Origin: Oopsacas minuta
Lineage: Eukaryota > Porifera > Hexactinellida > Lyssacinosida > Leucopsacidae
Direction of reading: 5' to 3'
NCBI GenBank assembly: GCA_024704765.1
Contig: JAKMXF010000300.1
Span: forward strand, 434,001-498,000
Length of the DNA stretch: 64,000 nt
The notes under the pieces are model-generated. The model saw only the letters and a list, made by a program, of their open reading frames with translations. It was not told where the DNA came from and ran no database searches. The position numbers were made by a program, and so were the translations under genes. Below are positions 46,190 through 55,998 of the stretch, piece after piece; the stretch's first letter is position 1, and every line of letters begins with the position of its first letter.

Positions 46190-46705
46190 CTAGAGCTCTT
46201 CATGTTTAGGCAGCAGCTCTTTAACTCTTTTAACGTAATCACTCTTCTCTGCACAGCCCAGACAATTCTCTCCCCATTCACTAAGTATCTTCTTCAATTC
46301 TCTAACACGTAGTTTACTTATATCTGTGTTCTTAAAATCTATCTTCTTATCATATTTCAACTCACAGATCTGTTCGTCCATCTTCTTCAATTTTTCACAA
46401 ATCTTTACAGCAGGTACTGTAGATGCCATAGGCTTTACTACTTCATTAACAATACCAGTAGCTGCATCCTCAGTAGCTCCTATGTAGTAACAGAAACGAC
46501 CTTCTTTCCCTATAGCAGTGCTACACTTGTCTCTCAGATATGTTTCCAAATTATTCTCTCCTATTATAGCTTGATCAGATGACTCCTGTTCAATCGCTTC
46601 TAAGAACTTTATACAAACTTCACAGTCTCCCTCTTTCAGCTTACAGAGACATACTGAACAGCTGATCAGTAGAAGTGATAACAAGGAAAATCTGGCTAGT
46701 AACAT
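46190..46705 (-). CDS. MANF: MANF/CDNF (ARMET) ER-stress neurotrophic factor
   Basis: A 171-residue single-exon protein. A signal peptide (about 1-22) precedes a saposin-like N-domain starting KLKEGDCEVCIKFLEAIEQ and a SAP-like C-domain (KLRVRELKKILSEWGENCLGC). The eight conserved cysteines, including the CxxC as CLGC, are visible. The C-terminus KHEEL is a plausible KDEL-receptor-type ER retrieval signal; vertebrate MANF ends RTDL. The start at 46705 is the first ATG. The protein acts in ER proteostasis and is secreted. Confidence 0.95.
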   Translation of the reverse strand: MLLARFSLLSLLLISCSVCLCKLKEGDCEVCIKFLEAIEQESSDQAIIGENNLETYLRDKCSTAIGKEGRFCYYIGATEDAATGIVNEVVKPMASTVPAVKICEKLKKMDEQICELKYDKKIDFKNTDISKLRVRELKKILSEWGENCLGCAEKSDYVKRVKELLPKHEEL

Positions 46706-46782
46706 CACGCTAATATATAGAAGAGATATAATAATGAATTAATACATACGGTATAATGTAATGTATTGAGTGATTAAATATT

Positions 46783-48190
46783 TCAGTCAATAGACACCAT
46801 TGTGTTTCTCCACAGACTAGTCTTAGTAGACCGGACTACTACAGAGCCACAGGACACCACCTCACTCATAGAGAGAGGGATTGGCTCTGATACAGACGGG
46901 CTCTTATCTGGGGCAGAGGAATTGACACATCTCTCCATCTCTTGAGGATGTGAGATGGGAGGTAGTCTCATATGTTTCCTGATAGGAAGTATACGTGGCA
47001 GTTGTTTAGGGAGATCTTTTATAAGAATATTATCTAGCTGTGTGTCTAATTGACTACAGAACTCTGAGAATACAAAGGAGAAGTCTATAAAGTCTGATTT
47101 TTCCATAAACAACTGAGCAGTGTACTCATTCCTCTTAGAATGTGCTGTCATTCTATGTATCTTGTCTCTAGCTCTTCTAACCTCTACAATTGCTGCTTTT
47201 GACTCCTCTGAGATCTCAGAGAGGAGGGAGGGAGTAGACGTGATTAGATCAGATAAAGAGTGCATCTTTGGAGGCTTGTTAGCGTCGACTGCTAGTTTAA
47301 TCTCAGCTAAAAACTTATCTGTTGATCGAACATGGGATGAATCAGCTGGTATATTTGTCTCATGCATTCCTGTTATAGCCCAGGTGTTAGTTAGATCATC
47401 TGGCTCCTCTTCTATGGTAGAGGATACGGGGTGGGGAGGAGAGGGACGTTTGAACTTATCCTGAGATAGCATGGTATTCCAGAACAGCTCATGATCTACT
47501 CTACTTCTCAATAAGCCTTTTTTCTTCATTTTATACTCAGCCTCTACAATCTTATAGAATATAGAAGTTTGTAATTTTTGTAAGAATAGAGTATCATTCT
47601 TAAACTCTGATTTTAGAGCTCTTGGCTTTAGAGCTAGTCTAGCTCTCCTCTCTCTAGCTGCTCTGTTACGACACTTTAATTTCCATTTATTATCCATCTC
47701 CTTCTGTCTGTGTAGCTGTTCTTGTACATGTTCCTGTAACACCTCTAGATGTGCGTATTTATAATAGTTATGTAAAGGTTTCCAGTCTGATAACTGAGCT
47801 GATAGTGGTTTACATTTAGTGTGTGTTGAGCTATAAAAATATATAATAAATACATTACATTATTCACATAAACACTTACCTACTGCTGGCATCTGTGAGG
47901 GTACTGACAGAAGAACTCCTCCCTCCTGCTCTACTTCTCTTAGACAGATGAGTAGTAGCAGAACTGAAATGAGACTCAGTCTCTCTTTTAGAAGCACTAG
48001 TGTTAGTGACAAGAGATACTGAGGGGGTAAGAAGCTGGAGAGGACAGATTTCCAGGGTTGGTATATCAACTTGAGATTGGAAATGCTCAGTGAGAGAAAC
48101 TAATCGAGTCCTTATAGTCTCTAAATGCATCTGTAAAGCCTCTAGTATAAGGCCACATTCTGGATCTTGTGATGTAGCCTGTGTATCCAT
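46783..48190 (-). CDS. Unrecognised protein, two exons, basic/coiled
   Basis: Exons 48190-47880 and 47830-46783 join in frame (452 residues). I do not recognise the family. The first 100 residues contain a helical stretch (ILEALQMHLETIRTRLVSL) and a Ser/Arg-rich segment. Residues about 115-200 form a charged helix (QEHVQEQLHRQKEMDNKWK, RNRAARERRARLALKPR), likely coiled coil. A Pro/Ser-rich segment and another helical region (EESKAAIVEVRRARDKIHRM) follow. No signal peptide, membrane span or catalytic motif. The conserved splice phase and long open frame support a real gene. It could be a cytoskeletal or ciliary accessory protein, but nothing proves this. Confidence 0.7.
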
Positions 48191-48323
48191 AGTATAAGCT
48201 AGCTATAACATTATGGATCTGTCAGATATCAAATTTAATTATGAATAAATGTAATAAAGGAATTTATAAGACAACTCATGCGATAATTTAGCGCCAACCA
48301 GATAGTTAATGAATTCATAAAAG

Positions 48324-50474
48324 TTACTTCCTCCTCTTAGTCAGTGTACTTGGTTCTGTAACGGAACCAGTTTCCAGAGAATGCTGCCCTCCAGATAGGA
48401 TCAAGTAAGGAATGCCAGAAGTCTCCATCTTTCTAGTTGCCATAGCAACCGTGTTGAGGGGTGTGTCGAAAGAATTCATTTTCATCATTGACAATTCGTC
48501 CTCTGACTTTTTGAGTCGACGCTCAGCTTTTAACTTTCCAGAACCTTTTCCATGGAATATGTGAGACATACGTCTGAATGCTTCTTTCTGCGAAAGTTCT
48601 CGCCCCAGATCATCCACATACTCCAGCTTTATTTCAGGAATATAATCCTTCTTTTCTGGGAAAGAATCTCTATCTCTGTCTCTGTAATCATCTCTGCTAT
48701 CCCTGGTCCTTTCTCTCTGGTCACCACCACGTGTCTGTTTGTCAAGCAGAGAATAGTTCCTAGCTGAGATATCGTTCTTGTGTTTAGACTCCTCAACAGT
48801 CTCAGTGTATCCCCCCTTAGTTCTAGATTGTTCTATGAACCCCTTCCTCTCTGCTAGCAGTAGAGTAGAAGTGATAGAGTGAGATACTATAGGTTCTGCT
48901 TCAAAGTAATCTTCTCTATCTTCACTCTTTATATGAGGTTTAAAGTCTGATCCGTTCTTCAATTCCTTCCAGCCGTCTCTCTCTTCTTCCCCCTCAGAAC
49001 CCAGCTCCATAGCTTCATGATTATCTGTTCTCATTTCAGACAGATTATCGTGTAGTCTGTTACGAGATAGAGACGACTGAGTATTGAGAGATCTCACAAA
49101 CTCCTGGGTACTATCAAATATCATAGCAGATGGCTTGACATCAGCTGTTGATATATCAGCTGATTTTATTCGTGTAGTCTGACGAGCAATAGCAGCAGCT
49201 CTGTCTATAGGATCCATACCTCTATTCGAGAAGGCGGTCTCTCTTAATTTACGAATCCTATCTATGGCATTAGCTAGGTTATCCTCCTCATCAGCTGATG
49301 GGATTATTGACAGAGGAGTATCCATGGTAGCTTCACTGGGACCTATTACGTCATCAGAATTAATCTTTCTACTTTGAAAGGTAGTAACAGAGGGAGGAGG
49401 GGAGCTAGTCTCTGGTGCTCTATCTCTAGATCCCAGGTCTGTAGGAGGGAGGAGAGGAGAGGACTGTTGGAGGAGATCTTCTGCTCGGAGAGGAACAACT
49501 TTTCTTCGTTTCTTAATCCTCCTAAACTTCTCAGCTATCTCCTCTGACGTCATTACTTGACTAGCATACTTATGCTCGAAATTAAGATCTACCTCCCTCT
49601 TGCCCAGCTGTGAGAGAATAGATTCTCTCTTCTTACTCTCTTGTAGTACAGAGCTGTCTGTGTCTAGCTGTCCGTTATCTGACAAGTAAAATGATTGAGT
49701 TTTCTCGCCAGATATTTCATCATCATATTTAGCAAGGACGTTGCCTACCTGTCTCTCTCCTCTCAGAGCACTCTCAATACCCTCTAATGCTGTCTCTGAA
49801 TCAGCTAAAGGATCATATATTCCTGTGCGTAGTCCTTTTGTCTCTCTATTCTTACTAGCTCTGTCAATATCTATCATGGTAGGATTCTGTAAGGTCTCTT
49901 CTGTCTCTTCGTCTAGAATATCTCTATCCTTGAGTGTCAGGATGTTCTCTTCTCCTTCCAAGAACCCTCCTACATCGTGTCCTATCTTCATGCCCTTCAA
50001 ATCACTGCTCCGATACTTGTTATCCTTCTTGTCCTTAGTAGGTTTATCTTCCTGATATTTCTTATCAAACTCAAGCTGACGACTGCGTTCTACCCAATTT
50101 CTGACTTCATTCACATCCAGAGCATCAGCAGATTGGGTAGGACTTTGGTTTCGCTGACGTTTCAACTTCCTTTCATCTAATTTCTGTCTAAGAAGGAGAG
50201 TACGATCTGTAACGGTATTACTGTCAGATAAGTGATGAGTGACGTCATTAGTAACGGAATCAGAGGATGGACTTTGCTTTTCTCTGTTGCGATTAGAACT
50301 TTTATGCTTTGATGGAGACGGTGATCTTCTTAAACGTTTATGAGAGGTAGTGTGTCTAGGAGATACTGACCTCTCTCTCCCCTTTTTGCTATCAGATCTG
50401 TGTTTCTTCCTAGCCTCATGTCCAGGACTGTACACGTGTCTATGTCTGTTAGTGTGTAACTCTTTAGAACTCAT
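48324..50474 (-). CDS. SART1: SART1/Snu66, U4/U6.U5 tri-snRNP protein
   Basis: A 716-residue single-exon protein. An Arg/Ser/Lys-rich N-terminus (about 1-110) is followed by family blocks: VRNWVERSRQLE, DLKGMKIGHDVGGFLEGEE, ILTLKDRDILDEE, RKKVVPLRAEDLL-like sequence, and the C-terminal PEIKLEYVDDLGRELSQKEA then RRMSHIFHGKGSGK. SART1 joins the tri-snRNP to the spliceosome and is essential for pre-mRNA splicing in the nucleus. Length is slightly below the human 800 residues. Confidence 0.94.
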   Translation of the reverse strand: MSSKELHTNRHRHVYSPGHEARKKHRSDSKKGRERSVSPRHTTSHKRLRRSPSPSKHKSSNRNREKQSPSSDSVTNDVTHHLSDSNTVTDRTLLLRQKLDERKLKRQRNQSPTQSADALDVNEVRNWVERSRQLEFDKKYQEDKPTKDKKDNKYRSSDLKGMKIGHDVGGFLEGEENILTLKDRDILDEETEETLQNPTMIDIDRASKNRETKGLRTGIYDPLADSETALEGIESALRGERQVGNVLAKYDDEISGEKTQSFYLSDNGQLDTDSSVLQESKKRESILSQLGKREVDLNFEHKYASQVMTSEEIAEKFRRIKKRRKVVPLRAEDLLQQSSPLLPPTDLGSRDRAPETSSPPPSVTTFQSRKINSDDVIGPSEATMDTPLSIIPSADEEDNLANAIDRIRKLRETAFSNRGMDPIDRAAAIARQTTRIKSADISTADVKPSAMIFDSTQEFVRSLNTQSSLSRNRLHDNLSEMRTDNHEAMELGSEGEEERDGWKELKNGSDFKPHIKSEDREDYFEAEPIVSHSITSTLLLAERKGFIEQSRTKGGYTETVEESKHKNDISARNYSLLDKQTRGGDQRERTRDSRDDYRDRDRDSFPEKKDYIPEIKLEYVDDLGRELSQKEAFRRMSHIFHGKGSGKLKAERRLKKSEDELSMMKMNSFDTPLNTVAMATRKMETSGIPYLILSGGQHSLETGSVTEPSTLTKRRK

Positions 50475-51741
50475 TCAATCAATCTAGTTATGAATACAAT
50501 TACCAATAAATAAGAGCAATATAATGGTAATGTTATTTATTGGAACTACAGGTGTCAAGTGCAGGCAAATTACATAAATTTGAAGGGGGAAAGGTATTAT
50601 TGTCCCGATTAGCAAGGTTGTAAACACAGTCTTTGCATATTTACGATCTTGTTTATGTTTGTTATACCATTGTATCTAACATGATAAGTTACAGTCAATA
50701 CTAATTGATAACCGATTTACTTGTAAAAATTATAATAATAAGCGGGTAAAGGTGACTTGTTAATTGGCTACGTGTATGTTTGATTAGATACGTAGAGCAA
50801 AGAAATCTTCCAATCTTTGTACACACATTTTTTGAATAAACTGAATGACTTTCTAAATAAGTGTCAATGCAGATGGTTGCTTTATTCAAGTCATAGGGAT
50901 ACTAATTTTGTACAAGTTTATTTCTTATCTGTAGCATCATAAATGAGAATCTCATCGAGTATTTTACGGGTCACTTTTAAACTGTCAGTTAGGGGATTCG
51001 GTTCAATGACAGATTATAGCTGATGGCTTATTGACAGATTATTGATGGGTTATGTTGTTACTTGTAAGTAAGTAACAAATTAACTTGATTGAAAACTAAT
51101 CCACAGCTTAAGAAATGGCTTCATATAGTTGTTGCAAGAATGGTGGTGCTAATTGGCTCATAGGGAGCACTTATAGATTTCAAAACAATGATTTTGTATA
51201 GAATGTAATGTATGGACCATATATGGGCAGTTGGGCACAATGATATATGTCTCCTTTGCAACTCTCTATGGTACATTTACACATAATTAATAATCTTCAC
51301 AGAGTTCTATGACATTATATATCAACAATATTATCCCCTATTGAATTGGAACGTTACAGACAGGGGCGTGTATATATTTCGGCCTTAGAGGGAGGGGGGA
51401 TATTAATGGATGTCTCTGTGAATATTCGAGATAATACAAGAATAAATGGAAATCAGAAAACAGTGGATGACCTTAAAAGGTGTGTATACACAAAAATTGA
51501 GTTATGTGCGGGTAGAATGGTACAGGTAGATTAGATTAGAAATCACGAATTTCAAATGGGTTAAACAGCTGGCAATTTGCATTTAAGAGAAGTAACAACT
51601 GCTCTCGAGGCTAAATACAAAATCATTTTCAACATAGAAGAAGCCAATAGTAAACAGAGAGTAACATAATCAGCTGGCAACTACTGAGTCTTGTGAAAAG
51701 AGTTGACGACAGATTAGTTAAGAACATATCAGTTCAATCAG
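50475..51741. other. 1.27-kb A+T-rich intergenic stretch
   Basis: No ATG-started ORF of note in either strand; one 62-codon open frame at 51346-51534 begins with TTG and looks accidental. No RNA gene or terminal repeat identified. It contains the SART1 promoter at its left end. Confidence 0.5.
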
Positions 51742-51749
51742 TATAAATA
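51742..51749 (+). promoter_or_regulatory. TATA box of ankyrin gene copy A
   Basis: TATAAATA preceded by CAG lies 74 bp upstream of the ATG at 51816. The inverted paralogue has the same CAGTATAAATA, 50-57 bp before its own ATG, which supports function. Confidence 0.65.
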
Positions 51750-51815
51750 GGCTACTCATTAGCATTGGGAATATAACGTACCAAAATTTATCACATAACA
51801 ACAAGCCAATACAAT

Positions 51816-52547
51816 ATGAAAGTAACATTCAGGATATTAGATGAGTTAATTGACTCAATAAAACAACACGATTTGTTAGAGTTAAAGAAGTTGATCCCGC
51901 TATTGAGCAGAAATGAAATCAATGAGAGATCTGCTACAGGATTAGCTCCAATACATTATGCTTGTTTGGAAGGTCAAATCAAAATAGTTGAATGCCTTTT
52001 GAGAAACAAAGCCAATCCTTCTCTACAAGATGTAGAAGGTTGGACACCTTTACACATAGCTGCTACAAGAAATATCTATGATTTAGCTGTCTGTTTGATG
52101 GGGTTTGGAGCTGATCTATCAATTTCTAACAGTGATCAGGAAACTCCCTTACAGTTAGCAGAAGATAATAAACTAATCCGTCTGTTAGAAAGAAAGGGGA
52201 GCTCAGAATCTGACGCAGAAGAGAGAGAAGAACAAGAAGAGCAAGCTCTCCTCTCAGCTCTCAGGAAAGCTAAGAGGATGAACTGTGTAGATAAGTGGGA
52301 GGAGAGTTTAGGGATCAGTGAAGAAGGCAGCATTCTACATCTAGCTGCAGCATATGGTTACTGTCATCTAGTAGAATACATCTGTGAAGAGAAGCTAGTG
52401 AATGTGAATGGGAAAGACAGAGATGAATGGACTCCTCTACATGTAGCTAGTTACTGGCAATACAGTGATATCATGGAGGTGTTGTTAACACACGGAGCTA
52501 ACCCTTGTTTGGTTACTAAAGTGTACAACAGACCGAGTGACTTGTAG
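51816..52547 (+). CDS. MYPT-like short ankyrin protein, copy A (putative PP1 regulator)
   Basis: A single-exon, 243-residue protein made of ankyrin repeats: NERSATGLAPIHYACLEGQ, VEGWTPLHIAATRN, DQETPLQLAED, then an acidic helix (EEREEQEEQALLSALRKA) and two more repeats (GSILHLAAAYGY, DEWTPLHVASYWQ). The order, two or three repeats, a Glu-rich helix, then two repeats, copies the ankyrin domain of MYPT/PPP1R12 and PPP1R16. The N-terminus MKVTFRI contains KVTF, a match to the PP1-docking RVxF motif, which in MYPT1 (KVKF) sits just before the ankyrins. It lacks the long MYPT C-terminal region. Function as a PP1 subunit is inference. The last 376 bp are identical to copy B. Confidence 0.85.
   Translation: MKVTFRILDELIDSIKQHDLLELKKLIPLLSRNEINERSATGLAPIHYACLEGQIKIVECLLRNKANPSLQDVEGWTPLHIAATRNIYDLAVCLMGFGADLSISNSDQETPLQLAEDNKLIRLLERKGSSESDAEEREEQEEQALLSALRKAKRMNCVDKWEESLGISEEGSILHLAAAYGYCHLVEYICEEKLVNVNGKDRDEWTPLHVASYWQYSDIMEVLLTHGANPCLVTKVYNRPSDL
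52171..52546 (+). repeat. Inverted repeat arm A, 376 bp identical to 53422-53797
   Basis: Base-by-base reading shows perfect reverse-complement identity with 53422-53797, starting inside the third ankyrin segment and ending at the second base of the stop codon (TAG here, TAA in the other copy). Sequence outside, including 3' flanks, is not alike. Confidence 0.9.
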
Positions 52548-53420
52548 CAATTGGATCATTGAGTTGTAGCGGAATTTAATTTTATTTGCTTCTCGCTTTC
52601 ACGATCGATTTATATTTTGTATTTTGAATTAATTAAATCAAAGAACGAATTATTTAGACTTTTATTCTCAAAATAGATTATTTAGATAGGAAACATGGAA
52701 GCAACAAAATGTTGTCTAAGATAAATATAACAAAACTTAGAGCTAAAATATTTTTCTAGCTTCCTCGTTGATAAGGGAACTTTTGAATAAAAGTTTAAAA
52801 TAAATTTAAAAGGAAGCCTGCCTCTGTAAGGCTAGAAGTCCTCTGTCTGTGAATAAATTTAATATTTTATAGCTTCATGTCATTCAAGCTGATATGAACA
52901 AATGACCTAGGGTTCATTCAGTGAGGAAGGGCATATGGTTGGTACTGCTTACTCTACAACAAATATATATCTGAAACAGAAATTATAGAATTAGTAATTT
53001 CAACTTCTAAATAAGGAGAATAAAGATGTTTCAATACAAATAAAAATAGAAATATATTTGTTTGAAAAACACTAATTATATTATTGAATTACGTAATCAA
53101 TTAATTAATGAATTGTTTAGTAGACAATATTTGCTGATGGCAGTAGTATTCTCAGAGAAAACCTAATATGTAAGCATTTTAAGAGAGAACACATATTAAT
53201 AATATTTGTGTAACAAATTACATTTTTAAAAATAAAGTGGGCGAATTCAATCCCCAACTACATTGCCCAGTGTAATGATGTGTATTAGTTTTATATTACA
53301 AGAATATTTTCAGTGAAAATAGAAAATGTATAACCAAATAGAATAAAATATTCTCTCTTTCAAAGAGAGATATTAAATATGCAAATGCAAATTCGTGTAA
53401 TATTTGTTAGATGTACTGGA
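52548..53420. other. 873-bp spacer between inverted ankyrin genes
   Basis: Very A+T-rich, with no ORF or recognisable repeat. It holds both convergent 3' ends of the ankyrin genes. Confidence 0.5.
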
Positions 53421-54152
53421 TTACAAGTCACTCGGTCTGTTGTACACTTTAGTAACCAAACAAGGGTTAGCTCCGTGTGTTAACAACACCTCCATGATAT
53501 CACTGTATTGCCAGTAACTAGCTACATGTAGAGGAGTCCATTCATCTCTGTCTTTCCCATTCACATTCACTAGCTTCTCTTCACAGATGTATTCTACTAG
53601 ATGACAGTAACCATATGCTGCAGCTAGATGTAGAATGCTGCCTTCTTCACTGATCCCTAAACTCTCCTCCCACTTATCTACACAGTTCATCCTCTTAGCT
53701 TTCCTGAGAGCTGAGAGGAGAGCTTGCTCTTCTTGTTCTTCTCTCTCTTCTGCGTCAGATTCTGAGCTCCCCTTTCTTTCTAACAGACGGATTAGTTCAT
53801 CCGCTTCTGCTACTTCAAACGGAGTTTCTTGATCACCGTTACTGACAGAAAGATCAGCTCCAAACCCCATTAAACAGACAGCTAAATCATAGTTATTAGT
53901 TGTAGCAGCTATGTGTAAAGGTGTCCAACCTTCTACATCTTGTAGAGAAGGATTAGCTTTGTTTCTCAAAAGACATTCTACCATTTTGATTTGACCTTCC
54001 AAACAAGCATAATGTATTGGAGCTAATCCTGTAGCAGATCTCTCATTGATTTCATTTCTCTCCAAGAACGGGATAATAAGCTCGAATTCCCTCATAGAAT
54101 GTTGTTTAATTGTATCAATTAATTCATCAATAATATTAAATGTTACAGACAT
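53421..54152 (-). CDS. MYPT-like short ankyrin protein, copy B (putative PP1 regulator)
   Basis: A 243-residue single-exon inverted paralogue of 51816-52547. Residues from about 119 to the end are identical; the first 118 residues differ at about one in five positions, mostly near the N-terminus and before the shared tract. The same MYPT-like ankyrin layout and Glu-rich helix are present. The N-terminus is MSVTFNI, so the basic residue of the RVxF PP1-docking motif seen in copy A is replaced by serine. A TATA box lies upstream at 54201-54209. Probably functional, since its frame is intact despite 5' divergence. Confidence 0.85.
   Translation of the reverse strand: MSVTFNIIDELIDTIKQHSMREFELIIPFLERNEINERSATGLAPIHYACLEGQIKMVECLLRNKANPSLQDVEGWTPLHIAATTNNYDLAVCLMGFGADLSVSNGDQETPFEVAEADELIRLLERKGSSESDAEEREEQEEQALLSALRKAKRMNCVDKWEESLGISEEGSILHLAAAYGYCHLVEYICEEKLVNVNGKDRDEWTPLHVASYWQYSDIMEVLLTHGANPCLVTKVYNRPSDL
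53422..53797 (-). repeat. Inverted repeat arm B, 376 bp identical to 52171-52546
   Basis: The partner of arm A. Abrupt identity edges flanked by diverged sequence suggest gene conversion more than a fresh duplication. Confidence 0.9.
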
Positions 54153-54200
54153 GTTGAAATCTTATTTGTATTACCAGTTTAGCATTTGATAGCTTACTTG

Positions 54201-54209
54201 TTATTTATA
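54201..54209 (-). promoter_or_regulatory. TATA box of ankyrin gene copy B
   Basis: On the minus strand CAGTATAAATAA begins about 57 bp before the ATG at 54152. The 11-mer CAGTATAAATA is shared with copy A although surrounding promoter sequence is not obviously alike. Confidence 0.6.
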
Positions 54210-55185
54210 CTGTATTGCTGTACTCGGATTTACAATTGAAAGTAATCAAAGATCTCAAAATCTTATCTGTGCTACGTGTACAGTTCAGACGTGTAAAAAT
54301 TGTACTCACACTATTTTGCAACTATCCAGAGGATAGGAAGAGGGCAATACCTGAATATATGTTATTACGAATGTGCATTTATGAGGGAAATAGGAAATAC
54401 TTTTATCAATCTGAATGTTTACATGAATTCTAAGATTACAACACTATGACCTATTTTATGATAAAAGAAATTGCTATTTATTCCCAAATCATTAATAACA
54501 AAAAGACAAGCCATTAATTCTAATACGTAGACTGTCAATCTGGCAGGTAGCATGGTTCATGAATACGTTTCTATAGTATAATGTCGATTTAACAACTGAT
54601 AGTAAATCCAAGTACTGCTGATGATTTTTTATAGATACGAATGGTAGTGTAGATTATTTGGTAGAGAAAGTTCAGCATTGTAAGAAGATAAATTTGGTGA
54701 GGAATTCAGACTAGTACGCAATTCCTACCAATTACATGAATCGTGCCTTATTCAAAATTAAGTCAATAAGAAGCTCAAAGATCAAAGTAATACGGGTATG
54801 ATTCAAACACATAAAGCAGCTCCCAGAAACTCTAAGATTTATAATCATTTCAAACATTCAAATATTTGGAGTTTAGACCAAATAAGTTAAACTTCCAATA
54901 ATTATTGCAGCAAGACAATTACTAAAAGTTGAGTCTACAAATCACATATATTAGGTAGTCACAATAATATTGTCGCATCTATTAGCACACGGATGTCAAA
55001 TTACAAGTTGTTTACTCGAAAATTGATTTCAATGAGGTCAATTAACTTATGTGAAGTTTAAACGTATTTAGACTGAGGCGGAGAAAGAAATACAATTATT
55101 ATTATTATTGCAACTATTTAATTAGCAAAGTGAATACCAAATAAGCTATTAGAAATACTGAATTACTATTTACATGATAATTCAA
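54210..55185. other. 0.98-kb A+T-rich intergenic stretch
   Basis: No credible gene. The only longer open frame (54215-54433, plus) starts at TTG and shows no family resemblance. A short ATT microsatellite lies near 55094-55109. The right edge is the 3' end of GPN3. Confidence 0.5.
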
Positions 55186-55998
55186 TCAATCCTGATCATC
55201 TGCACCATCCATAGCTTTAGTGTTAACATCCAAATCTTCTCCGTACTGTATAGTCATATCAATTTGTAGCAGAACATTATCCTTAGATCCCTCGTCTGAT
55301 ATATCCAAGGGGAGGAATTGAACAAAACTGTAGTCGTTTATGAGACTGCTGATTGCTTTGTTCAGCTTCTGATACTTAGGATCAACATGAGCACTGACTT
55401 CATCCAACAGGTCATGAGGGTCTGGATCCAAATACTTGTCCAATGACTTCTTAGCCTTTGAGGACAATAGGTCTATCTTAGATAGAATGTTAATGTGAGG
55501 GAGTTCTAACAAAATCATGGAGCTGAGGGCAGTCATTATACCAGAGAACATCTTGGTAGCATCAACAATAAAATGGCAATCTAACAGGAAAACCGAGCAA
55601 ATATTAAAATTCCAACTTTTCAGCACATCAGCGAACTGTCTCATAGCTGGAATGTGTGTGTATAATTCTATTTGTCCAGGACAGTCAAATAGAATATAAT
55701 CATCTTCTGAATCACCTAATTTCTCTTCTAACCATTCTATATTCTGTAGAAAGAATTCCATACAGAATACCAACCCCCCATTCGGTCCAAAGTTCAATTC
55801 CTCATCCTCCATCACGTCAGTAACTTGTACTAGCTCCCTGATATCAGCTATCACGGGGTAGTCAAAGTGCTCTGCTGCTGGATCCATATTCACAACATAC
55901 ACAGTTCTATGTATTGTTTCACAATGCTGCTGTATCATATGACAGTATGTCGATTTACCACTACCGGCAGGTCCTATCACCAATTGTCCGTAGCGCAT
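55186..55998 (-). CDS. GPN3: GPN3, GPN-loop GTPase
   Basis: A 270-residue single-exon protein starting [19 protein letters not shown] (P-loop). The frame continues a few codons upstream but without an ATG, fixing the start at 55998. The GPN loop is present in [16 protein letters not shown]3 in [13 protein letters not shown] and the base-specificity motif in SKIDLL. GPN1-GPN3 dimers help assemble and import RNA polymerase II. The acidic C-terminus and length match GPN3. Confidence 0.95.
   Translation of the reverse strand: MRYGQLVIGPAGSGKSTYCHMIQQHCETIHRTVYVVNMDPAAEHFDYPVIADIRELVQVTDVMEDEELNFGPNGGLVFCMEFFLQNIEWLEEKLGDSEDDYILFDCPGQIELYTHIPAMRQFADVLKSWNFNICSVFLLDCHFIVDATKMFSGIMTALSSMILLELPHINILSKIDLLSSKAKKSLDKYLDPDPHDLLDEVSAHVDPKYQKLNKAISSLINDYSFVQFLPLDISDEGSKDNVLLQIDMTIQYGEDLDVNTKAMDGADDQD

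Noticed and set aside
51344-51360. TTGGAACGTTACAGA resembles the U6 snRNA core
   Set aside because: Similarity stops within about 16 bases on both sides; the rest of U6 is absent, so it is likely chance.
51346-51534. 62-codon plus-strand open frame
   Set aside because: Starts with TTG, has no homology or codon signal, and sits in A+T-rich spacer.
52136-52333. Antisense open frame shared by both ankyrin copies
   Set aside because: It is the reverse reading of the identical coding tract, conserved only because that tract is identical.
54215-54433. 72-codon plus-strand open frame
   Set aside because: TTG start, lies just upstream of a gene on the other strand, no recognisable motif.
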